A stretch of 62,000 nt of DNA from Neocallimastix lanati (nom. inval.). Taxonomy: Eukaryota > Neocallimastigomycota > Neocallimastigomycetes > Neocallimastigales > Neocallimastigaceae. The position numbers and the translations under genes were made by a program. Positions 13,774-29,295 of this stretch are shown here, piece by piece. Under the pieces are notes generated by a model. It saw nothing but the letters and a program-made list of their open reading frames with translations. It searched no databases and had not been told where the DNA came from. The DNA lies in the NCBI GenBank assembly GCA_016946835.1, contig JACVTC010000092.1:485001-547000 (forward strand), in the 5' to 3' direction. Position 1 is the first letter of the stretch. Each line of letters starts with the position of its first letter.

Positions 13774-15115
13774 AAATAAAATAAATAGTTGAAATATGAA
13801 TATAAAGTACAGATTGAATAAAAAAAATAAAATAAAATAAAATAAAATAAAATAAAATAAAATAAAATAAAATAAAATAAAATAAAATAAAATAAAATAA
13901 AATAAATAGTAGAATTTAAATATAAGTACAGATTGAATAAAATAAAATAAAATAAAATAAAATAAAATAAATAGTAGAATTTAAATATAAGTACAGATTG
14001 AATAAAATAAAATAAAATAAAATAAAATAAAATAAAATAAAATAAAATAAAATAAAATAAATAGTAGAATTTAAATATAAGTACAGATTGAATAAAATAA
14101 AATAAAATAAAATAAAATAAAATAAAATAAATAGTAGAATTTAAATATAAGTACAGATTGAATAAAATAAAATAAAATAAAATAAAATAAATAGTAGAAT
14201 TTAAATATAAGTACAGATTAAATAAAATAAAATAAAATAAATAGTAGAATTTAAATATAAGTACAGATTGAATAAAATAAAATAAAATAAAATAAAATAA
14301 AATAAATAGTAGAATTTAAATATAAGTACAGGTTGAATAAAATAAAATAAAATAAAATAAAATAAAATAAAATAAATAGTAGAATTTAAATATAAGTACA
14401 GATTGAATAAAATAAAATAAAATAAAATAAATAGTAGAATTTAAATATAAGTACAGATTGAATAAAATAAAATAAAATAAAATAAAATAAAATAAATAGT
14501 AGAATTTAAATATAAGTACAGATTGAATAAAATAAAATAAAATAAAATAAAATAAAATAAAATAAAATAAAATAAATAGTAGAATTTAAATATAAGTACA
14601 GATTAAATAAAATAAAATAAAATAAAATAAAATAAAATAAATAGTAGAATTTAAATATAAGTACAGATTGAATAAAATAAAATAAAATAAAATAAAATAA
14701 AATAAAATAAATAGTTGAAATATGAATATAAAGTACAGATTGAATAAAATAAAATAAAATAAAATAAAATAAAATAAAATAAATAGTAGAAATATGAATA
14801 TAAAGTACAAATTGAATAAAATAAAATAAAATAAAATAAAATAAAATAAAATAAAATAAAATAAAATAAAATAAAATAAAATAAAATAAAATAAATAGAT
14901 GAAATATGAATATAAAGTACAGATTGAATAAAATAAAATAAAATAAATAGATGAAATATGAATATAAAGTACAGATTGAATAAAATAAAATAAAATAAAA
15001 TAAATAGTTGAAAGTACAGATTGAATAAAATAAAATAAAATAAAATAAAATAAAATAAATAGTTAAAATATGAATATAATGTACAAATTGAATAAAATAA
15101 AATAAAATAAATAAT
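13774..15115. repeat. Composite minisatellite: ~30-bp core alternating with AAAAT arrays
   Basis: About 19 copies of a ~30-bp core (beginning TAGTAGAATTTAAATATAAG and ending TACAGATTG) are separated by AAAAT pentamer arrays of variable length. Cores at both ends are a second type (TAGTTGAAATATGAATATAA then AGTACAGATTG), while the middle copies are nearly identical. This pattern is expected if the centre is being homogenised and the edges diverge. A small inverted copy lies at 42160-42245. Confidence 0.93.
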
Positions 15116-15126
15116 ATATATATTTA

Positions 15127-15132
15127 GAACAA

Positions 15133-15190
<58 letters not shown>
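15127..15190. repeat. AAT trinucleotide microsatellite
   Basis: About 20 perfect AAT units directly beyond the minisatellite, followed by TTTTTAC repeats and long T-runs to about 15430. Confidence 0.9.
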
Positions 15191-16237
15191 TATTATTTTT
15201 TACTTTTTACTTTTTACTTTTTATTTTTTTTTTTTTTTTTTTTTTTTTTTTATTTTATTTTTTTTATTTTTTTTTTTATTTTATTTTTTTTATTTTTTTT
15301 TTTTTTTTTGTTTTTTTATTTTTTTAATTTTTTTTTTTGTTTTTTTGTTTTTTTTGTTTTATCCTATTTTTTTTTTTTTTAATCTTTTTTTTTATCTTTT
15401 TTTTTTTTTTTTTTTTTTATTTTTTTTTATTTTAACAATTATAATAAAATAACCTTCCTTTCATATTTAAAGAAAATTACTTCATTATTATTTTTTTTTT
15501 TAAATATAATAATAAAAAAAAAAAAAAGGTTTAAATTACTATATATAAATTTGTATGAATAATACTATCATTTTTTTTTTTTTTTTTTTGTTTGTTTGTT
15601 TGTTTGTTTGTTTGTTTAATTGTTTGTTTTTGTTTTTGTTTTCATTCTTTTTTCTATTTTAATTTTTTTAAAAAAAATAATTATAAATAAATAATTTAAT
15701 TTTTGGTATATAACATTTACTATATTTTAAATATTGTATATATATATTGTTTGTTTGTTTTTTGTTTGTTTGTTTTTTTTTTTGTTTTTGTTTTTTGTTT
15801 TTAAAAACAAAAATAAAAATAAAAATAAATAATTAATAATAAATAAATAAATATATAATTAAAAAGATTGAAAAAAAAAAAAAAAAAAATAATAATAATA
15901 ATATATAAATAAAATACATTTGTAAATAAAAAAGATATTTTAAAATAATATATATATATATGTTAATTTATAATAATTAAATATGAGATTAGTATAAAAT
16001 GATAATAGATTATATATATCTATATATCTATATTTTTATATATAATATATAAAAGAAAAAATAATTTTTTATAAATAAATAAAAAAAAAAAAAATTATAT
16101 TAGTATAATTTCTAAATGTAAATATATATATACATATAAATTCTAGCTGTATAATTCAACTTTTATATATATATATATATATATATAATTAACTAAATAA
16201 ATATATAAATAAATAAATAAATAAATTTTAAATTATA

Positions 16238-16271
<34 letters not shown>

Positions 16272-16512
16272 AAATTATAAAAATTAAAGATACTAATAAA
16301 AATCTAATATATGATTGTAATAATATATAGGAGAAAAAAAATTTTTTTTTTTTTTGTAATTTACATCTTTTAATAATATAAATAATATATTATATATATA
16401 TATACATTTCATAATATATTATTATATTACTAAAAATTAAAAATAAATAATTATTATTTTTTGATATTCTAGAATATTTTGATGCAGATAAAAGTGTATA
16501 CTATTTGTTTTA

Positions 16513-16546
<34 letters not shown>

Positions 16547-16703
16547 AAAATAAAAATAAAAATAAAAATAAAAATTAAATAATAACAATAATAACAATAA
16601 TAATAATGAAAAAGAAAGATTATTCCTTTCTTTCTTTCTTTTGTTCTTTTTTTTTTTTTATCTTCATATTATTATTATTATTATTTGTTGTTATCATTTA
16701 TTT

Positions 16704-16740
<37 letters not shown>

Positions 16741-16784
16741 ATAATTGTATAGTATTGTACTTATATATATATGATTTTAAAGCA

Positions 16785-16824
<40 letters not shown>

Positions 16825-16828
16825 TTTT

Positions 16829-20448
<3,620 letters not shown>

Positions 20449-20462
<14 letters not shown>

Positions 20463-20517
20463 AATTTGTTTCCTTTTCTAATTCGTTTGTATTATAATTC
20501 CATTGTTCTCTTTCCAT
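20449..20517 (-). other. Upstream ORF overlapping the start of the anchored protein
   Basis: A 22-codon frame (starting MEREQWNYNTNELEK) begins 55 bases before the proposed ATG at 20462 and ends 14 bases inside it, in another frame. It may be a regulatory uORF, or part of an earlier exon if the gene structure differs. Confidence 0.35.
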
Positions 20518-22320
20518 TTTCAATAACAAAAATTAGGAAAAAAAATAAAATAAAAAGTTTTATAAATAATTTTATATATAAAAAAGAAAAAGTATACTAA
20601 AAATCCTTTTTCTTTCTTTGACCTTTATTGATATATCTTATAATACTTTAAAAAAAAAAAAACTTTATAAAATTATTATATAAAAATAAATAAAATACAA
20701 ATATAGAAGTAATATATAACAAGAGGTTTAAAGTTAAATTTCCTATTAATACTAATATTACTTTAATTTTAATATAAATTCACAAGCAATTCTAAATAAA
20801 TAATTTCAATAAATATTTGATTTATTTTGATATTTCGCTTGTTCTTTTATTATTGAATTTCAGCTTTTTTTATACTTATATTACTGTCGTAATTATGTTT
20901 TAATGACGGAGAAATAATAGTTTAAACAAATCTTACTGCTTGTTATATATATATATATATGTGTTTTGTATTGTTTTGTTTTGCTATAATTTTTCTTTAT
21001 TGTTTAATATATCAGTTTTATTATATTCTTCCTTTTTTATTTTTAAATTTTTAATTGCTATTTTTTTTTTTTTTTCGATTTTTTTTTTTTTTTGGTTTTT
21101 CGTTTTTGTTTTTTTTTGTTTGTTTTTTTGTTTGTTTGTTTTTTTTTAGCTTTTTTTTTTTTTTTTTTCTTTTTTCTTTTTTCTTTTTTCTTTTTATTTT
21201 TAATGTTTTTGTTTTTGTTTTTGTTTTTTTGCTTTTTGCTTTTGTTTTTTATTTTATTTGTGACTTATATTTTTAGATAAGGTATATAATGAATGAGAGA
21301 ATGGATAAAAATAATCAAATAATAATAAAATTACTAATATTTTCGACAAATACAAAAATATTTAATATTTAAGAATAAATAAAAATAATTTAAAAATTTT
21401 TAATATTAAGGCTTTGAATTTTAAATCTATATTAATCCAAAATACAAAGATAAAAAAAAATAAATTTACAAAATCAAATTAATAAAACGAAACAAAATAA
21501 AGAAAATTTCTATAAAAATCTGTATTTTATAGGAACTATTATATATAAAATAATAGAAAGAAAACTATTAAATGTATAAAAATTATTAAAATTATAGCAA
21601 TATATATATATCATATTTATAATATATGTAATAATATATTAAATAAATAAAATTTATATATTTTAATATATTTATTGCTTAAATTTAAAAATGGAGATAT
21701 ATACATAAAATTTTGATTTTCAATAATATATATAATTAATAATGAATACATTAATATTAAAATATGTATGATTATACTAAAAGGTTAGATTAAATTAATA
21801 TGGAATATTAAACTTTCTGATTTTAAATTAAAAAAAAAAGAGTATAACTGACCATATTAAGTAAAAAAAGAAAAATAGTATGAACAATTTTTTTCAACAT
21901 TACATTAATAAATCAAAATATAAATAATAATATTTATAATAAAATATAATTAAAAAAAAAAAAATAATAAAAATAAAGTTTTATTCAATATCAATTATTT
22001 ATATAAATTTAAAATATAAACTCTAATTAATAAAAATATATTATATTAATAATAAATTAAAAAATTATTTTTACCATTTTTAACCATCTTATACTAATAT
22101 TGATTTTAATTTTTATTAATAATTTTTATCAAATATCATAATCATTTATTATCTTATAAACATTCATCATTATTTTTATTATTTATCATAAAATTAAAAC
22201 TAAAAAATTAAACTAAAACTACTTTTTTTCTTTTATAATTTATTAATATCATTTATCATTATTATTATCATTGTTTATTAATATTAATATTAATTATTAT
22301 TAATACTAATTGATATTTTA

Positions 22321-22636
22321 AATATTTGAAAAAAATACTTTAATATCACTCTCGTATATTCTTTTCTTTATTAATTATTCTAAAATTATTTTTAATTTTT
22401 ACTATTTTCAATTATTGTAATCATTTATTATCATCTTTATTATTCATTATTATTTTTATTATTTATCATTATTATCATCATTTATTATTATTATTATTTA
22501 TCATTATTAATATCATTATTTATTATTATTTTTATTATTGATTATTAATTATTACTAATAGCATATTATTTATTAACATATTTGAAAAAAAAATACCTTA
22601 TTATTCTCGTATATTCTTTTCTATTTTAATTATTCT
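22321..22636. repeat. Direct repeat pair of ~60 bp
   Basis: Copies at 22321-22382 and 22578-22636 share TCTCGTATATTCTTTTCT and flanking sequence with a few changes. The ~200 bp between them is TTATCATTA-type low-complexity DNA. Confidence 0.6.
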
Positions 22637-22859
22637 ATAATAATTAGATAATGATTATAATTGTATTATAATGTATTATATATATTATTTTAGAAAAAAT
22701 TATTAAACTTTATTAATAATAAATAATAAAAATTTTATTAATTTTTAAACTTTAAAATACTTTTAAAATATAGGAAAAGAAACGAAAAGAATTCAAAATT
22801 TATTTATGAATATTAAATAAAATATGTATAAAAATTAAAAAGTGTATTATGTATTGTTT

Positions 22860-22919
22860 AAAATCAAATATATCAGTAGTTCTAAGCAGTAGCTTAGAAC
22901 TACTGATATATTTGATTTT
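22860..22919. repeat. Perfect inverted repeat, 28-bp arms, 4-nt loop
   Basis: The arm 22860-22887 (starting AAAATCAAATATATCAGTAG) is the exact reverse complement of 22892-22919; the loop is AGTA. Transcribed from either strand it gives a 28-bp hairpin. No gene lies nearby. It could be a small-RNA precursor, the collapsed remnant of a foldback element, or a snap-back replication product. Confidence 0.95.
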
Positions 22920-23855
22920 CTTGTATTTAATGATAACGATGATAACCAATATTCAGTATTAATTTTATACTTTTTACTTTAAATATTATAAATAAAGTTT
23001 GGTGGTATAAATAGTTTATATAACTTTAATGCCTTTATTTATATTTCCATATTTTTCAAATTATAAAGTTTGTGTTTCTGTATTTTTAATTTAGATAATA
23101 TATTTTTATTAATAATCTTATTTTTTTAAACTGATGATATAGAATATATTTTATATTTTTTATATAAAATAAATAATATCTTTATGGAATATAATCATAG
23201 TAATTATATCTACGTTATAGAAGTATGACATAATAATTGTTAATAAATAATTGACTTAATATACAAATACATTGATTATATTAATACAATAAACCAAAAA
23301 TTCTTTTATTTCTATAATATATAAGAATAAAAATTAAATTTATTTATATTTATATTTAATTTTTTAATTATTTAATTAAAATTTATTTATTTGTATAACT
23401 CATAGTTTATTTCTATTTCTTCAAAAAAAGAATTATAATAAATATGATTGGTTAATACTATTAAATTTCCATATATTTAAATAAAAATTCCAATATATTT
23501 ATGTAAATTTAAATTTTAACAAAAAAAAAAAAAAAGAAAAAAAGAATTTTTAATATTTTAGAATTTTTTCTAATACTTAAAAACATACATAACTAATAAT
23601 TATTATTATTTATCATTAAATAATTTATTTAATTTTTTTTTTATTTAATAGAATAATTAAAATCAATAATATTGAATTGTTAATGAATTTGCTTTATTTT
23701 ATTTAAACTATTTATTTTTTTAAAAATCAAAGTTTAAAACATAAATAGTTAATGATTTAAATAAATTGTTTTATTATTTATTGAATGTAATTCTAATGAT
23801 ATATATAATATATATTCCAAATTGTAAAGCAAGTTCAATTTCATTTTAAATTAAT

Positions 23856-24579
23856 TTTGTACATTCGAACATTCTTGCATTTTGTGAATTCATAACATTT
23901 AACAGTGGCATCAAATACAAGTTGTTAATTTTCATATGTCCATTCAATATGATTACAATCACCTAACAAAACTATAGTGTTGTCTGATTATAGATTAGTT
24001 ATAAGACATTTTTTAATTTTCTTATTTTTAATACGGAATTTATAACTAACTTTAAGTTCGCATGATTAAGTCATATTTCTTGATTAATTTTACTCATCCA
24101 TGTAGTATCATTGTCTTCAATAGAAAACTTACATCATCCAAATTCAGTTAAAGCACGCTCATAATCAATATCATAAAACCGTACTGTTGTTTGTGAATTT
24201 AAATTTTCAATAGTTATTTCATTGCCATTACTTGCATAATAACAAGATCCTGTAACAGTAACTCTACCCTTGAATGTACATTGAACAGGATCTACTTTAC
24301 TGGATGGACCAAATAAATCATTTACTAATTCATTTCTGTAATAACAATAATATAGATCATCCCCAATTCTCATTTCTACTTTTACATGTATATGTTTTTG
24401 TATATTCTTCATCACTAAATAAATATGCATCTTTAGGAATATTGTCTAATCCAAAATATTTACCTACATCTTTAGCATCTTTAGCATTAAATACATACCT
24501 AACTATAACAAATAAAGTACTAATCAGCAATAATTTTATTTTGAATAATATTAAATATTTATTATTGATTTTTTTTTTT
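23856..24579 (-). pseudogene. Decayed secreted Cys-containing protein gene
   Basis: Reading the minus strand from 24579, a signal-peptide-like stretch (FKIKLLLISTLFVIV) without an ATG leads into DVGKYFGLDNIPKDAYLFSD. The frame then shifts near 24370-24390 into a second segment (24134-24380, DDLYYCYYRNELVNDLFG...). Further coding-like pieces follow to 23856, including GDCNHIEWTYEN and FDATVKCYEFTKCKN, interrupted by stop codons. A GTAAGT donor at about 24126-24131 marks a former splice site. The lost start, a frameshift and several stops say it is dead. Family not recognised; with the fragment at 24826 it suggests a Cys-rich surface protein family. Confidence 0.6.
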
Positions 24580-24825
24580 TAAAAAAAAATTAATTTACAA
24601 AATCATTTTAAAAAAATATATATATGGAAACAAACTGGTTATAAATTTTTTAAAAAAAAATATATTTGATAATAATAATTATAAATATTATTTTGTAATA
24701 AATAAAAATAAATTTCCATGTACAATATTAATATTTTTTATTACTTAAATCTATTTTTATTTTCAATACTAATATTATTATATTGTAAAGATTTTTTCTT
24801 TTTTATATTATTAATAATATCATCT

Positions 24826-25083
24826 TTATATGATATAACACAACAACAACAAACAACATATAATTGTAATTAAAATAATGGACAATGTTACACCTAACCC
24901 TAATTTTTGAAGACCCAACATTACTGAACCACTATCAGATGGTTCAAAATTAATACTATAACACATTCCTTCATAATTTTTAGAAAAACATTCTTTATTC
25001 TTTTGACAATTTTTAAATGAACAATCTGTATCCTCTGTACAATATTCACCAACCATTCGACCACAATAAGAATATAATATTTG
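24826..25083 (-). pseudogene. C-terminal fragment of a Cys-rich single-pass membrane protein
   Basis: The open frame runs in from upstream without a clear start: YCGRMVGEYCTEDTDCSFKN, then further paired cysteines (CQKNKECF...MCYS), then a hydrophobic helix (TLSIILITIICCLLLLC) at the very end. The layout is an extracellular Cys-rich tail plus transmembrane anchor. No N-terminal part is found upstream, so it is probably a truncated gene copy or the last exon of one whose other exons are lost. Confidence 0.5.
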
Positions 25084-25326
25084 AAAATATATATATTAAT
25101 ATTATACTATTATATTTAATATATATTTATATACATTTACAAATATCTCAGAATATAATGCAAAACATAAAATAAAGTGATTTTTAGTATAATATTAACA
25201 ATAAATTTCTGAATATTTAATATCAACAAAAACAATAAAATTGTATATAAATATTTGAACAATATCGAACCAATAAATAATAAGTATATTACAATTTAAA
25301 TACTTGAAAATTTATAATTAGCTACA
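25084..25326. other. Short AT-rich spacer
   Basis: A/T-rich sequence between two divergent gene remnants. Nothing recognised. Confidence 0.5.
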
Positions 25327-25476
25327 ATGTTATTTCGCATTATTTTAGCAATATATACGTGTTTTGCGTCGTTTTTGCAGAACGGCTACACTCTAACTAT
25401 AAGTATTAATTCTGATGAAATTCCAGATGAATTAATTTATCATTTTGATATAATATCTATCCGTACATATTTTTAG
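25327..25476 (+). CDS. Short frame with signal peptide, probably a gene remnant
   Basis: 49 residues: MLFRIILAIYTCFASFLQNG then YTLTISINSDEIPDELIYHFD. The start has a good secretion signal shape (hydrophobic core, small residues) and the codons are less A/T-biased than the surroundings, so it was likely coding. Too short for a typical secreted enzyme or surface protein and no continuing exon could be fixed, so it is most likely the truncated 5' end of a secreted protein gene. Family unknown. Confidence 0.4.
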   Translation: MLFRIILAIYTCFASFLQNGYTLTISINSDEIPDELIYHFDIISIRTYF

Positions 25477-28043
25477 TTTTTGTAGATTATTATAATATAC
25501 AAGTTTGCTCGTGCAAATATATTTAGCAGTAAATATTTATAAATACTGTATATTTAAATGAATGTATAATAAAATATGAAACAATAAGTAAATTTTAATA
25601 TTATTTCTCATAGATAATAGAAATAAATATAAATTAGACAAAATAAACCAATTATGTAAATAATTATTTACTGTTATATATATTATATTTATTTGTTTTT
25701 ATATTTTGATGCTTCTTTTATTTTTGTTATTTAAATCTACAACTTATGATGCTTCTATTTATTTCTCAATAGTTATTGAACATTGATTAAAATTCAAATA
25801 TATAATGTTTGCTATTATTTAATAATTCTTGTAATATTCTATAATTAATTATTATTGTTTTTATAGACCCATTAACAAACTTTTTTTAATTTTAACTTAA
25901 TGATAAATATGTTTTTGTTTGAAATAATTGCAATAAGAGTTCCATTTCATAAAAATTCAAATATTGTTCTAAATTAAATTGAAATAATATCTGAATTGCA
26001 ATTTCTAAAACACATTAATTATATAACTCCATTATTAAAGAAATAAAACACAATTATATTGTAATATAAAACAATCCTGTAGTTATTAGATTTCTTAAAT
26101 AATTATTTAATTAAAATTTATTTATTAGATTAATTATTCCAATATATAAATTTTAATAAAAAAAAAACAAAAAAAAAAAGGATTTTACTTAAATAATTAC
26201 GAATGTTTTTATGTATTATTAAAGATAATTCTAAAATATTTAATTTTTATTATTTATCATAGTAAATAATTTATTTATTTTTTTTCTTATTTAATGAAAT
26301 AAATAAAAATTTATAAAATCAATAATATTGAATTGTAACTGAATTTGTTCTATTTTATTTAAATTATTATTATTATTATTATTATTTTTTTTTTTCAAAC
26401 TGGGATTAACATGAGGGGAGGACTATAGGACTTCCAGTCTCTCTATTAAACGTATCAGATTCTCATCGAATTTTTGTCATGCTGTTTTGTCAACTATACA
26501 GACCTTTCTCTAAACAAGGTTATTATAATAAACATTCCCTATGCCCTAAAGATTTTTTTTTTTTTTTTTTTTTTAAATATATCAAATAAATTCTATTAAA
26601 TAAATATATAATTTTCTAAAAATAAAATAGATATAATATATATATATATATAGAAATTTTATTCAAATAAAAATATAAAAAATGATATATAATTTTATAA
26701 ATTAAAGTAATAAATAAATAAAAAGTCATTTTTAAACTATTATAATTCAGTTATATTCTATACTATAAACATTACTACAAAAAAGATACTATAAAATACA
26801 ATTAAACTTTTTTATTCAATTTTTTGAAAATATAATGGTAAAGAAATGAAAACAATAGGGAAAATAAAAATTTTTTGGATGTAAAACTTTGAATTAAAAC
26901 AAATAGAATTACAGTTCTTAGAATTCAAGAAAAAAAAAAAAAAAAAAGACTTTTTTGAATATTCTAAGAAAAATTGATTTCAATACTTGACAAACAAATG
27001 AAGAAATTGATTTTAAATTTGAACAATCAAAAATTACTTTATAAGCATTTAACAAATACAACAAAATTATTATGAAATTTGATATTCAAAATACAAAATG
27101 GAATTTCTAATAATAAATAATAATTAATTTTTTGTTCCTTTCTTTCCTTGAAAAACAAATATATCAATATTTTAAAAATTAACATATTAAATAAGTTTAT
27201 AAAAATATAGGATTATATTAATCATTATGATTTTTTTATGGTGATTTTAAATTTTATTAATTATATATTATTGATTAATATTTATCATCATATTGTAAAT
27301 TAATATACTCTAAGCAAGTTTTAATTGATTAGAATACATATAATTTAGAATTTTTATTGATACAATAAAAAAGTTTAAATAAGTTGAATGTTTTAGTAAA
27401 AATTATATTTTATACGATTTTTAATATTTGTGTAATTATTAAAATAATTTTTTGTGAAGGAAGAAAAACTAAATTTTTAAAATAAATTATATTGATATAT
27501 CGATTAAATTAATATATTCAATATTTTCTAATATTGTATAATTAATTAATAATTTAAATATTAGTTATTCAAAAAACAATAGATTATAAAATAAAATTTT
27601 TACTGTATAAATTTTTTATTGTATTAAAAATTACATAATTGATTGAAAAATATATAATAAACTTTTAAAATTAGTTCTTTATAAATATGACTTTATTTTA
27701 TTTTTTAAACATCCTTTCATTATTTTTTATTATTATAAATATTTCAATGTTTAGGAAATTAAATATTAATTAAAAAAAAAAAAAAAAAATCGGAAAGTAG
27801 AAATAATAAGAAATTTTTATATAAGCCACTAACAAATCCAATCATTTTAAGAATAATAGATACGTTTGTGCAATTTTTGTATTATATTGTAATTAATATT
27901 AATTATATTTAAAATTTTCATTTTTTTTTTTAAAAATTAATTTTAAAAAAAAACTTTTTTTTTTTTTTTTTTTTTTTTATATTTAAAAATAAAATCTTAA
28001 TTATAATCTTGATTGAAATTTTAATTGGAAAGATTGATTAAAT
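25477..28043. other. AT-rich intergenic region upstream of RPB12
   Basis: About 2.6 kb. It holds the island at 26393-26555 and a stretch (26317-26366) resembling 23661-23715. The rest is A/T-rich with T-runs, including one at 27955-27978 in the RPB12 upstream region. Confidence 0.6.
26393..26555. other. GC-richer island between T-runs
   Basis: About 160 bp of mixed sequence (e.g. AACATGAGGGGAGGACTATA, then ACTTCCAGTCTCTCTATT), bounded on both sides by runs of T. On the minus strand it would end in a poly-A tail, as a retroposed RNA or SINE would. No homology recognised. Confidence 0.35.
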
Positions 28044-28508
28044 ATGTCTTCAAATTTATATGGTGCTCCTCAAGCTATTCAACATCCACAGCAAATAACT
28101 TATATCTGTGGTTGTATGTAGATTATATTAAAGCAGAAATTTGAAATATTAAAAGTTTCAATAATAGTAGATTAAGAACTTATTCAAATTTTGAATTTTT
28201 TTTAAATATATATTTCTCAAAATATTTGTTAATTATATTTTGTATTTTTTATTTCTTTTATATATATATATATATATTATTGAATAAAAAGCATGTGGTG
28301 TTGATAATGAAATTAGACCAAAAGAACCAATTAGATGCAGAGAATGTGGTAATAGAATTTTGTATAAGAAGAGAACTAAGAGAAGTAAGTTAAAAATAAT
28401 ATATTTATTATATAAAAAGAAAAAATCAAAAATGTTTTATTAATGATTATATTTATTATTATTATATTGTTAATAACATAAAAAGTGGTTCAATTCGAAG
28501 CTCGTTAA
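28044..28508 (+). CDS. RPB12: RNA polymerase I/II/III shared subunit RPB12 (RPABC4)
   Basis: Three exons: 28044-28113, 28292-28384 and 28486-28508, joined by GT-AG introns (28114-28291, 28385-28485). The product is 61 residues, close to the human (58) and yeast (70) proteins. The zinc site is split by intron 1: CGSC (across the junction) and CREC, in the order YICGSC...[18 protein letters not shown], followed by the basic KKRTKR and the conserved last residues VQFEAR. RPB12 binds one zinc and bridges the two large subunits in all three nuclear RNA polymerases. The intact frame over two introns and the conserved ends make this call firm. Confidence 0.95.
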
Positions 28509-29295
28509 TGAAAAAAAAAAAAGAATCTTAATTATATTTAAACAAATTAATTTATAAAATAATATATCATCATAGAGGAAATTTAATGATATTAATATTA
28601 AAATTTAGTACCATTTATTTAAAATCAAAAATATTTATAATTTACTTTACTTTATAATTAAATACTTAGTACATTAATTTATATGAATCCAAATGTAAAA
28701 TGAATAAAATTAAATTTTTATTCCTAAATATATCAAATTTAAAATTAATAAAATATTGAAAAAAGAAAAAAAAAATATAATAAATATAAAATATTGAAAG
28801 TGTATATAATTGTAAAATTATACAAAAAAAATTTAAATAAAAAATAAAGTTTTTTTTAAAATTGTTTTTATTTATCTATTTTTTTTATTTATTAATTAAT
28901 TTATCTATTTACTTATTTATTTATATATTTATTTATTTATATAATAGTTTGTTAATCTTAATCAATCATACATTATTTTAATGTAATGTATGAAAAAAAA
29001 TTATAAAATGTAAAATATTTTATCATTGATTTAATTGGATAATACAAAAATATTGGAATATATTGGAATATATTAAAATTAATATATTTTATATAATATA
29101 ATCATTAAGCAAATATTATATATATATAATTTTTTTTTATTTTACCTTTTTTACGCACTTTTAACGAAATATAAATAAATTTACTAGTTTTTGGATTAAA
29201 AACTATTATTATAATTAAATTTATTTATATAAGCTTTAATTATATTTTAAATCTAATAAATTATTTATTTTCTTTTTATTAGAAATTTTATTAAA
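28509..29295. other. Spacer between RPB12 and eIF3i
   Basis: 787 bp of A/T-rich sequence with short TTTA repeats at 28900-28945. Both neighbours run in the same direction; it must contain the end of RPB12 and the promoter of the eIF3i gene. No motif stands out. Confidence 0.5.

Larger units (their letters stand above)
11453..16828. other. Repeat-rich intergenic region
   Basis: About 5.4 kb of poly-A/T, including an A-tract at about 11930-11998 and another at 12745-12792, an AAT microsatellite at 15127-15190, TTTG-type repeats at 15589-15620, and the composite minisatellite listed separately. Two less AT-rich patches (about 12590-12710 and 12895-13095) are the only non-repetitive parts. Confidence 0.7.
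20518..23855. other. AT-rich intergenic region
   Basis: About 3.3 kb with a T-rich low-complexity block at 20940-21280, a perfect palindrome at 22860-22919 and a ~60-bp direct repeat at 22321-22636. The Phe-rich open frames in the T-block are artefacts of composition. No gene seen. Confidence 0.65.

Noticed and set aside
13740-15115. CRISPR-like array (repeat-spacer alternation)
   Set aside because: The spacers are just AAAAT arrays and the genome is eukaryotic; it is a composite minisatellite.
20940-21280. Three overlapping Phe-rich frames
   Set aside because: Product of T-runs; no real coding signal.
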